Source of the DNA: an uncultured Acidobacteriota bacterium | GTDB taxonomy: Bacteria > Acidobacteriota > JAAYUB01 | Reading direction: 5' to 3' | Assembly: GCA_937925645.1 (NCBI GenBank) | Contig: CALAMB010000177.1 | Location: 1 to 6,490 of the forward strand | Length of the DNA: 6,490 bases | Part shown: in pieces, positions 1 through 5,912 of the stretch | Numbering within the stretch: the stretch's first letter is position 1 | Layout of the letters: every line of letters starts with the position of its first letter | Notes under the pieces: model-generated | Databases searched by the model: none | Seen by the model: only the letters and a program-made list of their open reading frames with translations | What the model was told of the DNA's origin: nothing | Translations under genes and position numbers: made by a program

Positions 1-975
1 GGCCTGGTCCCAGGAGATTTCCGTGGGGATCGAGCCGTAGCGGGCATAGGGATTCCTGAGCCGCCGGTAGCCGTTGACCAGCTCCGTGTTGCAGAAGCGT
101 CCCTTGACGCAGAGCTGCCCCTGGTTCACCACGGGATCGTCGGCGGGCAGGCTGCCGATGACCCGTTCGTCCTTCACCAGCAGCCGGAGCTGACAGCCCA
201 CGCCGCAGAACGAGCAGGTGGTGGTCTCCTCCCGGTCGGGCTTGCCCTCCCAGGCCCGGGCTTTCTCGCGCAGGGCGCCGGTCGGGCACACCGCCACGCA
301 GGCGCCGCAGAACTCGCAGCCGCCCGCCATGTGGGTGCGGTGGAAGGCCGGCCCGATGATGGTGTTGCGCCCGCGGTTCTTGTACGCCAGCACGTTGGCG
401 GTCCGGACCTCCTGGCACATCCGGACACACCGCCCGCAGAGGATGCACAGGTTGTAATCGCGGTCGTAGAAGGGATCCTCCGTCTCCACCCGGAGGTTGC
501 GGTAGTAGATCGGGTGATCGATGCGGTCGATGCCCATGGATTCCGCCACCGCCTGCAGCTCGCACAGCGTGTCCTTGGGGCAGTACCGGCAGCCCGTGGT
601 GACCCCGGACTTGCGGATGGTGGGCATGAACTCCTTGCACTCGGCCTTCTCGTCGCAGACCAGGCAACTGGACGTGTGCTCCGTCAGGAAGAGCTGCAGG
701 ATGTCCCGGCGCATGGCCTCGATCTGAGCGGTCCGGGTGCGCACGATCATCCCCTCCTCCACCGGGGTGGTGCAGGCGGTCGGAAAGGTGCGCACCCCTT
801 CGACCTCGACGATGCACATGCGGCATCCGCCGTGCGCCGACAGGCCGTCGAGGTAGCACAGGGTGGGTATCTCGATGCCATGGGCGCGGGCCGCCTCCAG
901 AATCGTGGCGCCCCGGGCGGCCGTGATCGTCCGATTGTCAATGCTCAACGTGATGGGAATCTGCTCGGTGCTCAC
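1..975 (-). CDS. fdhA: Formate dehydrogenase-like molybdopterin oxidoreductase, catalytic subunit (N-terminal 325 residues, runs off the left edge)
   Basis: Only the Fe-S arm and the beginning of the catalytic domain are visible. A plant-type [2Fe-2S] domain has C40-x10-C51-x2-C54-x13-C68. A His-Cys3 site follows (H100-x3-C104-x2-C107-x5-C113), then an additional C129-x2-C132-x5-C138 set. A double ferredoxin has C177/C180/C183/C187 and C220/C223/C226/C230. The molybdopterin [4Fe-4S] motif is C254-x2-C257-x3-C261-x27-C289, followed by K291, as in formate dehydrogenases and relatives. This last motif shows the protein is not an HydA/HndD hydrogenase, which would carry H-cluster motifs after the same arm. 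The start is GTG, sharing a 4-bp overlap (GTGA) with the previous stop; an in-frame TGA two codons upstream fixes it, and GGAG sits 6 nt ahead. The active-site Cys or selenocysteine lies beyond the window, so formate as substrate is probable but unproven. Confidence 0.93.
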   Translation of the reverse strand, partial: MSTEQIPITLSIDNRTITAARGATILEAARAHGIEIPTLCYLDGLSAHGGCRMCIVEVEGVRTFPTACTTPVEEGMIVRTRTAQIEAMRRDILQLFLTEHTSSCLVCDEKAECKEFMPTIRKSGVTTGCRYCPKDTLCELQAVAESMGIDRIDHPIYYRNLRVETEDPFYDRDYNLCILCGRCVRMCQEVRTANVLAYKNRGRNTIIGPAFHRTHMAGGCEFCGACVAVCPTGALREKARAWEGKPDREETTTCSFCGVGCQLRLLVKDERVIGSLPADDPVVNQGQLCVKGRFCNTELVNGYRRLRNPYARYGSIPTEISWDQA

Positions 976-986
976 TGTTCACTCCG
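972..986 (-). promoter_or_regulatory. Translational coupling site: GTGA overlap with ribosome site for the formate dehydrogenase-like gene
   Basis: GGAG at 985-982 lies inside the last codons of the flavin-subunit gene, 6 nt before GTG (975-973). The GTG shares the sequence GTGA with the TGA stop (974-972). This is a classic arrangement for coupled translation and supports equal production of the two subunits. The upstream in-frame TGA at 981-979 excludes an earlier start. Confidence 0.75.
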
Positions 987-2861
987 CCTGGACTCGAAAA
1001 TGACGGCGTTGCCCGCCAATTGGTCGTATCGGCACACTTCGTAGCAGGCCTTGCATTTGATGCAAAGGGCCAGGTCGATCCGGTGCGCTTCGGACCGCGC
1101 CCCGGAGATGGCGTGGGTCGGGCACACCTCGACGCACCGCTGGCACCCGTTGCAGCGCGCAGGATCAATGCGGTACTCCACCAGTTCCTTGCAGACGGCG
1201 GCCGCACAGTGACGCTCTTTGGCGTGCTGGAGATACTCGGTGCGGAAGTGCCGCAAGGTGGTCAGGACCGGATTGGGCGCGGTCTGGCCCAGTCCGCACA
1301 GCGAAGCCCGTTTCACCGTCTCGGCCAGGTGCTGCAGTTTGGCCAGGTCCTCCGGTTGGCCGCGTCCGGCCACCAGGTCCTCCAGCAGACGGACCATGTG
1401 CCAGGTGCCCACCCGGCAGGGGGAGCATTTGCCGCACGATTCCGCCTGGGTGAAACGAAGGAAGTACAGGGCGAGGTCCACCGCGCAGGTGTCCTCGTCG
1501 ACCACGATCATGCCGCCTGAGCCCATGATGGACCCGGCTTCGGCCATGGCCTCGTAGGCCACCGGCAGGTCGAGAAACTCCTCCGACAGGCAGCCGCCTG
1601 AAGGCCCGCCGGTCTGGACCGCCTTGAACCGCTTCCAGGATCCGCCCCCGATGTCGAAGACAATCTGGCGCAGCCGGATGCCCAGCGGCACCTCGATCAG
1701 GCCCGGCCGCCGGACCTTGCCTACCAGGGAAAAGGTCTTGGTGCCATAATTGCCTTCCACTCCGAACTGACGGTACCACGCCGCGCCGTTGCGAAGAATA
1801 TGGGGCAGGGTGCCCAATGTTTCCACGTTGTTGATGATGGTGGGGTGGCCGTTGAGGCCGGCGATGGCCGGGAAGGGCGGGCGCGAGCGCGGCATGCCCC
1901 GGCGGCCTTCGCACGAGGCGATGAGCGCGGTCTCTTCACCGCACACGAATGCGCCGCCGCCCTCCTTGAGGGTGATGCCGAAGCTGAAATCTGTTCCCAG
2001 CACCCGCTCACCCAGCAATCCGTGAGTGGTCATCTGGGCGATGGCCTGGCGTAACCGGGCGATGGCCAGGTGGTAATCCGAGTTGATGTAGATGTAGCCG
2101 TGGCCGGCGCCGATGGCGTACGCCGCGATGAGCAGGCCTTCCAGTACGGCATGGGGATCGCCTTCGATGAGCGCCCGGTTCATGAACGCACCCGGATCAC
2201 CCTCGGAACAGTTGCAGATCACGTACTTGGTGGTTCCGGCGGCGCCGCGGCAGATCTGCCATTTCCGCCAGGTGGGGAAGCCGGCCCCGCCCCGGCCGCG
2301 CAGCCCCGCCTCCTTGACCATACCGATGACATCCTCTGGCGTCATCCCGAGCGCCTCATTCAGTCCCGCATAACCGTCATTGGCCAGATAGTGCTCGATG
2401 TCCTCGGGGTCGATGAAGCCGCAGTTACGGAGCACCAGCCGGACCTGGTGACGCATCATCGGCGTGTCAAAAAAGCGCGGCAGCCCGGCAGTGAGCGGAT
2501 CGCCGTTGGAGCCGAAATGAGCAAAGGCCAGGTCCGCTGACGGATCGCCGTGCAACAGCAACCGCTCCAGAATCCGTTTCACCCGGGACGGATCCACGTT
2601 GGCATACGTGATGCGGGGATGGTTCGGCAGCCGCACGTCCACGAGCGGCTCCAGGTAGCAGGGGCCGATGCAGCCCACGGGGACCACCCGAGCCTCCACC
2701 TGGAGCTCCAGGAGTGTCTGTCGGATGGCGTGCAGCACATTTCCGGCACCGGCGGCAAGTCCACAGGTGGCGGCACCGACGTAGATGACCGGGACCGGGC
2801 TCTCCTCAAGACGGGCCCATTGTTGCCTGGCGGCAGATTGGATGGTCGAGAAGTTACTCAC
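972..2861 (-). CDS. nuoF: NuoF/HndC-type FMN and NAD(P)-binding subunit with N-terminal thioredoxin-like and C-terminal 2x[4Fe-4S] domains
   Basis: The 629-residue flavoprotein is the NAD(P)(H)-reacting subunit. Domains in order: a thioredoxin-like ferredoxin domain (about 23-100) with C33, C64 and C68; the FMN/NADH core with G187-L-R-G-R-G-G-A-G195 and the C216-N-C-S-E-G-D-P223 segment; a soluble ligand-binding beta-grasp region (about 370-460); the N3-type [4Fe-4S] site C476-x2-C479-x2-C482 with C522; and a C-terminal double ferredoxin with C570/C573/C576/C580 and C600/C603/C606/C610. The N- and C-terminal extensions are those of HydB/HndC in electron-bifurcating enzymes rather than of plain complex I NuoF. 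The start is GTG, overlapping the previous stop by 8 bp; an in-frame TGA at 2880-2882 rules out anything much longer. AAGGAG lies 13 nt upstream, a rather long spacing. Whether this complex truly bifurcates to ferredoxin cannot be read from the sequence. Confidence 0.95.
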   Translation of the reverse strand: MSNFSTIQSAARQQWARLEESPVPVIYVGAATCGLAAGAGNVLHAIRQTLLELQVEARVVPVGCIGPCYLEPLVDVRLPNHPRITYANVDPSRVKRILERLLLHGDPSADLAFAHFGSNGDPLTAGLPRFFDTPMMRHQVRLVLRNCGFIDPEDIEHYLANDGYAGLNEALGMTPEDVIGMVKEAGLRGRGGAGFPTWRKWQICRGAAGTTKYVICNCSEGDPGAFMNRALIEGDPHAVLEGLLIAAYAIGAGHGYIYINSDYHLAIARLRQAIAQMTTHGLLGERVLGTDFSFGITLKEGGGAFVCGEETALIASCEGRRGMPRSRPPFPAIAGLNGHPTIINNVETLGTLPHILRNGAAWYRQFGVEGNYGTKTFSLVGKVRRPGLIEVPLGIRLRQIVFDIGGGSWKRFKAVQTGGPSGGCLSEEFLDLPVAYEAMAEAGSIMGSGGMIVVDEDTCAVDLALYFLRFTQAESCGKCSPCRVGTWHMVRLLEDLVAGRGQPEDLAKLQHLAETVKRASLCGLGQTAPNPVLTTLRHFRTEYLQHAKERHCAAAVCKELVEYRIDPARCNGCQRCVEVCPTHAISGARSEAHRIDLALCIKCKACYEVCRYDQLAGNAVIFESRRSEQ

Positions 2862-2880
2862 GGTTTTGCAAGATCTCCTT
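2854..2880 (-). promoter_or_regulatory. 8-bp gene overlap and ribosome site deciding the GTG start of the flavin subunit
   Basis: The NuoE-type gene ends in TAA (2856-2854), while the next gene begins at GTG (2861-2859). A strong AAGGAG (2880-2875) precedes the GTG by 13 nt, longer than the usual 5-9. No other ATG, GTG or TTG in that frame exists between the upstream in-frame TGA and this GTG, so the start is well supported despite the spacing. Confidence 0.65.
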
Positions 2881-3342
2881 CAGCTGGGTGACCATTGTCC
2901 GGGCGTGGATCTTCTCGTTGACTTGGACCACCGGGGCCAGCGCACAGCACCCCAGGCAGTTGACTCGCTGAAAATCGAATGCTTTGTCTTTGGTGGACTG
3001 TCCCACGGTGATGCCGAGTTGCCAACCGAGGGTGTCGCTCAGAAATCCGCCACCGTGGACGTGGCAGGCGGTACCCATGCACACCTTGATGGACTTCCGG
3101 CCAGGCTCGTCGAAGCGGAACTTTGAAAAAAATGAGGCCACCCCGAAGATCTGGTTTTCGGACAGGCGCAGAAACTGCGAGATCCGCCGCACCGATTCCT
3201 CGGAAATGTAGCCGAACGTTTCCTGCACCCGGACCAGAATGGAAATCAGCTCCCCCTCCTGGCCCTTGAACTGCTGGAAGAGGTCATGGTAATCCCGCGG
3301 GTCGGTGCCGGCGCCGGCCTCCGGGGTGTCGAGTGGATTCAT
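2854..3342 (-). CDS. nuoE: NuoE/HndA-type [2Fe-2S] thioredoxin-like subunit of an NAD(P)-linked oxidoreductase
   Basis: This 162-residue subunit carries one [2Fe-2S] cluster and passes electrons to or from the flavin subunit encoded next. An N-terminal helical bundle (about 17-75, including the conserved stretch G67-V-A-S-F-F72) leads into a thioredoxin-like fold with the four ligands C88-x4-C93 and C129-x3-C133; C132 is an additional Cys also common in this family. Length is normal for NuoE/HndA/HydC. The ATG at 3342 directly follows the previous TGA and is preceded by GAGG with 8 nt spacing, so reinitiation or coupling is likely. The symbol reflects family membership only: no membrane complex I genes are present, and the partner catalytic subunit is a molybdopterin enzyme, so it belongs to a soluble formate dehydrogenase- or hydrogenase-type complex. 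Confidence 0.95.
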   Translation of the reverse strand: MNPLDTPEAGAGTDPRDYHDLFQQFKGQEGELISILVRVQETFGYISEESVRRISQFLRLSENQIFGVASFFSKFRFDEPGRKSIKVCMGTACHVHGGGFLSDTLGWQLGITVGQSTKDKAFDFQRVNCLGCCALAPVVQVNEKIHARTMVTQLKEILQNRE

Positions 3343-4617
3343 TCAGTCATCCTCGCTTTGTTGGACTCGGTTCAGGTGGATACAGTCGGTGAGCTTCACT
3401 TCGCCCCGCACAAAATCCTCCGCAAAGGCCATGCAGGTGGGCGATCCGCAACATCCGCAATCGATTTGTTTCAGTTTTTGATAGACGCGCTCCCGCTCTT
3501 TCATCCGCTTGATGGACGTCTCCAGGTCCGTGTCGAAGTAGCGGATCGGACGCGGCATGATCGGATACTCGATGGTGAAATATCCTGCCTGCATCTTCTG
3601 CTCGATGTCGTGGGTGTCGATCTCGATCCGCTCCTGATACTTTTCACCCTGTCGCAGGGCATTGACTCGGGCGATGTACGGGTTTTCCACGTTGAAGGTG
3701 CCGCCGACGCAGCCCAGCATGTGGGCCGACGCCTCGATGAAGGTGACATTGCGCAAGCGGGAGTTCTCGATGTCGTCCAAAATTTGCATGACGTGGTCCA
3801 GACCCGCAATCACCAGCCAGTTCTCCCGCTCCGCCGCCCGGGTCAAGCTGCCCGACGTGACCCACTCCGAGTTGAACGAGAAATCCTCCGGCACCTGCTT
3901 CACGTCGAATTCCTTGTGGATGGCCATCACGTGAGGCATGATGATGGAGTAGATCCCGCGCACCGACACCACGCCGTCGAACCAGGATTTATTCTTTTCA
4001 GCCGGCTGCTGAACGGAGGCGATCTTCGCCGGACAGGTGGCCACATAAAACACGCCGATCTCCTCGGCGGTGAGGCCCAACTGTTCGGGCAGGTCCTTTT
4101 TGATTTCCCGGGCCGTGATTTCACGCGGCACTTCCATGGGGACGATCAGCTCCACCAGGTCGGGAAATTTCACCTGGATGAGCCGAACCACGCATGGGCA
4201 ATAGGACGCGATCAGTGGCAGGCGGCCGCGGTATTCCTTGAGGTACAGTTCCAGCGCCTTGGCCAGGGCCACCGTGGAGGTATGCACGTCGATCACGCTG
4301 TCGAAACCGATTTCCTTTAGCGCCAGGTGAATCACGTAGGGGTGGATGTGGGCGTCGAACTGGGCGTACAAGACGGGGGACGGCACGATGACCTTGTGCC
4401 GGAAGTGGGAGAGTCCATTGACCATGTCACTGTCGACAACAATGGCGTTTTCCGGACAGATGCCGATGCAGTTGCCGCAGTCGACGCAGAATTCGTCCGA
4501 GATGACCGCTTTGCCGTTGCGCACCCGGATGGCCTGAGTGGGGCAGATGCGCATGCAGGCCATGTGTCCCCGGCATTTCGCCGGGAGGACTCTGTGGGCA
4601 TGGAAATAGCGGGTCAT
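3343..4617 (-). CDS. [FeFe]-hydrogenase-like Fe-S protein with altered H-cluster motifs (2x4Fe-4S + hydrogenase large-subunit domain + FeS domain)
   Basis: The 424-residue protein begins with a double ferredoxin domain. Site one is C15-x2-H18-x2-C21-x3-C25-P, with His replacing the usual second Cys; site two is the normal C44/C47/C50/C54. Residues about 75-320 resemble the Fe-only hydrogenase large-subunit domain. The L1 motif, usually TSCCPxW, reads A137-S-Y139-C140-P-C142. The L2 motif keeps its Cys (T194-C195-P). The L3 motif reads E295-A-S-A-H299-M-L-G-C303, with His for the first Cys. The C-terminus holds a C387-x2-C390-x4-C395-x16-C412 site, matching the putative FeS domain also found in RnfB. 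Without the proton-relay Cys and with one H-cluster ligand changed, H2 catalysis is unlikely; a redox sensor or electron-transfer role fits better. Many relatives continue into PAS or SpoIIE domains, but this one stops after the FeS domain. The start at ATG 4617 has only a weak GAGAG ahead. The TGA stop directly abuts the next ATG in the same frame. Confidence 0.92.
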   Translation of the reverse strand: MTRYFHAHRVLPAKCRGHMACMRICPTQAIRVRNGKAVISDEFCVDCGNCIGICPENAIVVDSDMVNGLSHFRHKVIVPSPVLYAQFDAHIHPYVIHLALKEIGFDSVIDVHTSTVALAKALELYLKEYRGRLPLIASYCPCVVRLIQVKFPDLVELIVPMEVPREITAREIKKDLPEQLGLTAEEIGVFYVATCPAKIASVQQPAEKNKSWFDGVVSVRGIYSIIMPHVMAIHKEFDVKQVPEDFSFNSEWVTSGSLTRAAERENWLVIAGLDHVMQILDDIENSRLRNVTFIEASAHMLGCVGGTFNVENPYIARVNALRQGEKYQERIEIDTHDIEQKMQAGYFTIEYPIMPRPIRYFDTDLETSIKRMKERERVYQKLKQIDCGCCGSPTCMAFAEDFVRGEVKLTDCIHLNRVQQSEDD

Positions 4618-4636
4618 GGCAGTGGCTCTCTGCGCG

Positions 4637-5449
4637 TCAGGCTGTCGGTGGGCGAATGGAGAATTTCATCCGCAACCGGGTTCCCCGGCCGACCTCACTT
4701 TGGAGGTCCAACTCATCCGAATTTCTTTTGATGTTCGGCAAACCCATGCCCGAGCCGAAACCCATGGCCCGTTGTTCTTCGGTGGCCGTGGTGTACCCCT
4801 CCTGCATCGCCTCGGTCACGTCCGGAATGCCCTTGCCCTCGTCGTCGAGGATCACCTCGATGGCGTTGGGGGTGACCGCCAGGCTCACCTGGGCCCGCTT
4901 GGCGTGCATGATCACATTCATCTCACCCTCGTAGGTGGAGATGGCCACGCGCCGGACGATCGTGGGATCGACCCCGATCTTCTTCAGGATGGATTTCACT
5001 TCGGTGGATACCAGACCGGCCCGCGAGAAATCGCTCCCTTCGATCAGGAACTGGTTATTCAACAGGATGGACTCGGACGGTGGCGGGATTTCCATGGGCA
5101 AACCCGCCAGGCCGGACTCATGGGTCAGGGTGTAAATCCGGACGCAGCTTTCGTACATGTCCAACTGGGTGGACATCAACACGATGTTGTGTTCCCGGGC
5201 GAATCGCTCGGCGCCGTCCTTGGTCTTTTTGCCACGGATCAGAACAACCCCGCGGAATTCGGCCATGTGAGCGGAGATGACCGACTGCTGGGAGGCGAGA
5301 CCGGTCAACAGGATGGAGTCCGGTTTTCCGAACGCGAGCACGTCGCTCATCAGGTCCGAGGCGTAGATTTCCGTGATGTCGGTGGAGAGGAGATCCTCGC
5401 GGGCCAGCACGGCGGCTTCCAGCGCGAGTCTGATGGCATCAATCTTCAT
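4637..5449 (-). CDS. DRTGG-like domain fused to RsbW/histidine-kinase-type ATPase domain
   Basis: The 270-residue cytoplasmic protein has two parts. Residues about 10-110 are a divergent DRTGG-like domain: S31-D-L-M-S-D36 aligns with S29-D-M-L-S-D34 of the preceding gene, and the following strand/helix pattern also matches. Residues about 140-268 are a GHKL-type ATPase: N-box E174-x3-N178-x3-H182-A183, G1 box D203-E-G205-K-G207, G2 box G232-S-G-M-G236-L, and a final G254-R-G-T motif. There is no phospho-accepting histidine domain, so it resembles the anti-sigma/serine-kinase (RsbW, SpoIIAB) branch more than a classical sensor kinase. Similar ATPases accompany [FeFe]-hydrogenase operons; their targets are unknown to me. 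The ATG at 5449 is the only reasonable start, because an in-frame TGA lies immediately upstream. No convincing ribosome site is visible, so translation may depend on coupling. Kinase activity is inferred from motifs only. Confidence 0.92.
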   Translation of the reverse strand: MKIDAIRLALEAAVLAREDLLSTDITEIYASDLMSDVLAFGKPDSILLTGLASQQSVISAHMAEFRGVVLIRGKKTKDGAERFAREHNIVLMSTQLDMYESCVRIYTLTHESGLAGLPMEIPPPSESILLNNQFLIEGSDFSRAGLVSTEVKSILKKIGVDPTIVRRVAISTYEGEMNVIMHAKRAQVSLAVTPNAIEVILDDEGKGIPDVTEAMQEGYTTATEEQRAMGFGSGMGLPNIKRNSDELDLQSEVGRGTRLRMKFSIRPPTA

Positions 5450-5533
5450 TCACACGCTCAGGGGACGGCGGTTCATTCAGCGTCTGGGCCGGGCCGATCC
5501 GCGAACGAGCAGGTTGTCGAACAGATACTGACG
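5450..5533 (-). other. 84-nt spacer between the two DRTGG genes, containing an 8-codon mini-ORF
   Basis: This is the longest gap in the cluster. In the same frame as both flanking genes it reads 18 sense codons, TGA (5479-5477), a mini-ORF ATG...TGA of eight sense codons (5476-5450), and then directly the ATG of the ATPase fusion. No terminator-like hairpin with a T-run and no good ribosome site for the downstream gene were seen. The mini-ORF could couple translation, but it may equally be chance. Confidence 0.4.
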
Positions 5534-5869
5534 TTACTTGGCGACGAGTCCGAGCGAGTATAGTTTCCCGACCAGGTCGAAAGTCATCGTGTCAGTAGCG
5601 AGGAGGGCAATGTTATGACGGTTGGCCAGTTCGATGGTTTCCGGTGGGACACTCTTGCCGTTGGGGATGATGACGGCCGCAACATCCACCAGGTTGGCTG
5701 CCGGGACGATGCTCTTGTGGGTTTGCACGGTCACCCAGAGATTGCCGGATTTTGCGCCCGCCATGACATCACTCAGCATGTCGGAGATGAACACGCCGCT
5801 GATCTCCCGGTGCTCAAACTGGCTCAACGGCTTCAGCCCGAGGATGTCGATCACTTCTTTTGTCGTCAT
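5534..5869 (-). CDS. Stand-alone DRTGG-domain protein
   Basis: The 111-residue cytoplasmic protein is essentially one DRTGG domain, the regulatory-type domain also found in Pta-like and CBS-containing proteins. Landmarks are R21-E-I-S-G25 at the position of the DRTGG signature, the S29-D-M-L-S-D34 helix start, a hydrophobic strand at 43-48, V62-DVAAVII-P69 and A91-T-D-T94 near the end. The length matches other stand-alone members, so it looks complete. Such proteins are known beside [FeFe]-hydrogenase and NADH-linked oxidoreductase operons, where their biochemical role is not established; ligand sensing is usually assumed. The ATG at 5869 has a good ribosome site (GGAG, 8 nt spacing), and the gene ends in TAA. 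The downstream ATPase fusion starts with a related domain in the same reading frame, so the two may be paralogues that partner each other. Confidence 0.93.
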   Translation of the reverse strand: MTTKEVIDILGLKPLSQFEHREISGVFISDMLSDVMAGAKSGNLWVTVQTHKSIVPAANLVDVAAVIIPNGKSVPPETIELANRHNIALLATDTMTFDLVGKLYSLGLVAK

Positions 5870-5912
5870 AGTTCAAGCTCCGTGCAAAGATGGATGTTGG
5901 TCCCGGTTGCGA

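Noticed and set aside
1..975. Reading the last gene as an HndD/HydA [FeFe]-hydrogenase, as the operon context would suggest
   Set aside because: After the NuoG-like arm comes the C-x2-C-x3-C-x27-C molybdopterin motif, not the hydrogenase L1-L3 motifs.
331..1044. Plus-strand open frame of 237 codons opposite the catalytic subunit
   Set aside because: Shadow of the Cys-rich minus-strand gene, with no domain signal.
3307..3318. 12-bp GC palindrome (gccggc repeated) near the NuoE-like start
   Set aside because: It is explained by Ala-Gly codons in the N-terminal tail of the protein, and there is no T-run or operator context.
3343..3345. TGA at the end of the hydrogenase-like gene as a selenocysteine codon
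   Set aside because: The context is an acidic tail followed by a start Met with its own ribosome site; there is no redox motif around it and I saw no SECIS-like hairpin just downstream.
3286..4320. Long open frame on the plus strand opposite the hydrogenase-like and NuoE-like genes (344 codons)
   Set aside because: No recognisable motifs, His/Asp/Val-rich composition typical of antisense shadows in GC-rich DNA, while the minus strand carries clear Fe-S protein families.
4637..5449. Classical two-component histidine kinase
   Set aside because: There is no HisKA-type dimerisation/phospho-acceptor helix, no transmembrane sensor and no response regulator nearby; only the ATPase boxes are present.
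4616..5563. Plus-strand open frame of 315 codons opposite the ATPase gene
   Set aside because: Antisense shadow; the minus strand shows intact GHKL ATPase boxes and the plus-strand product resembles nothing.
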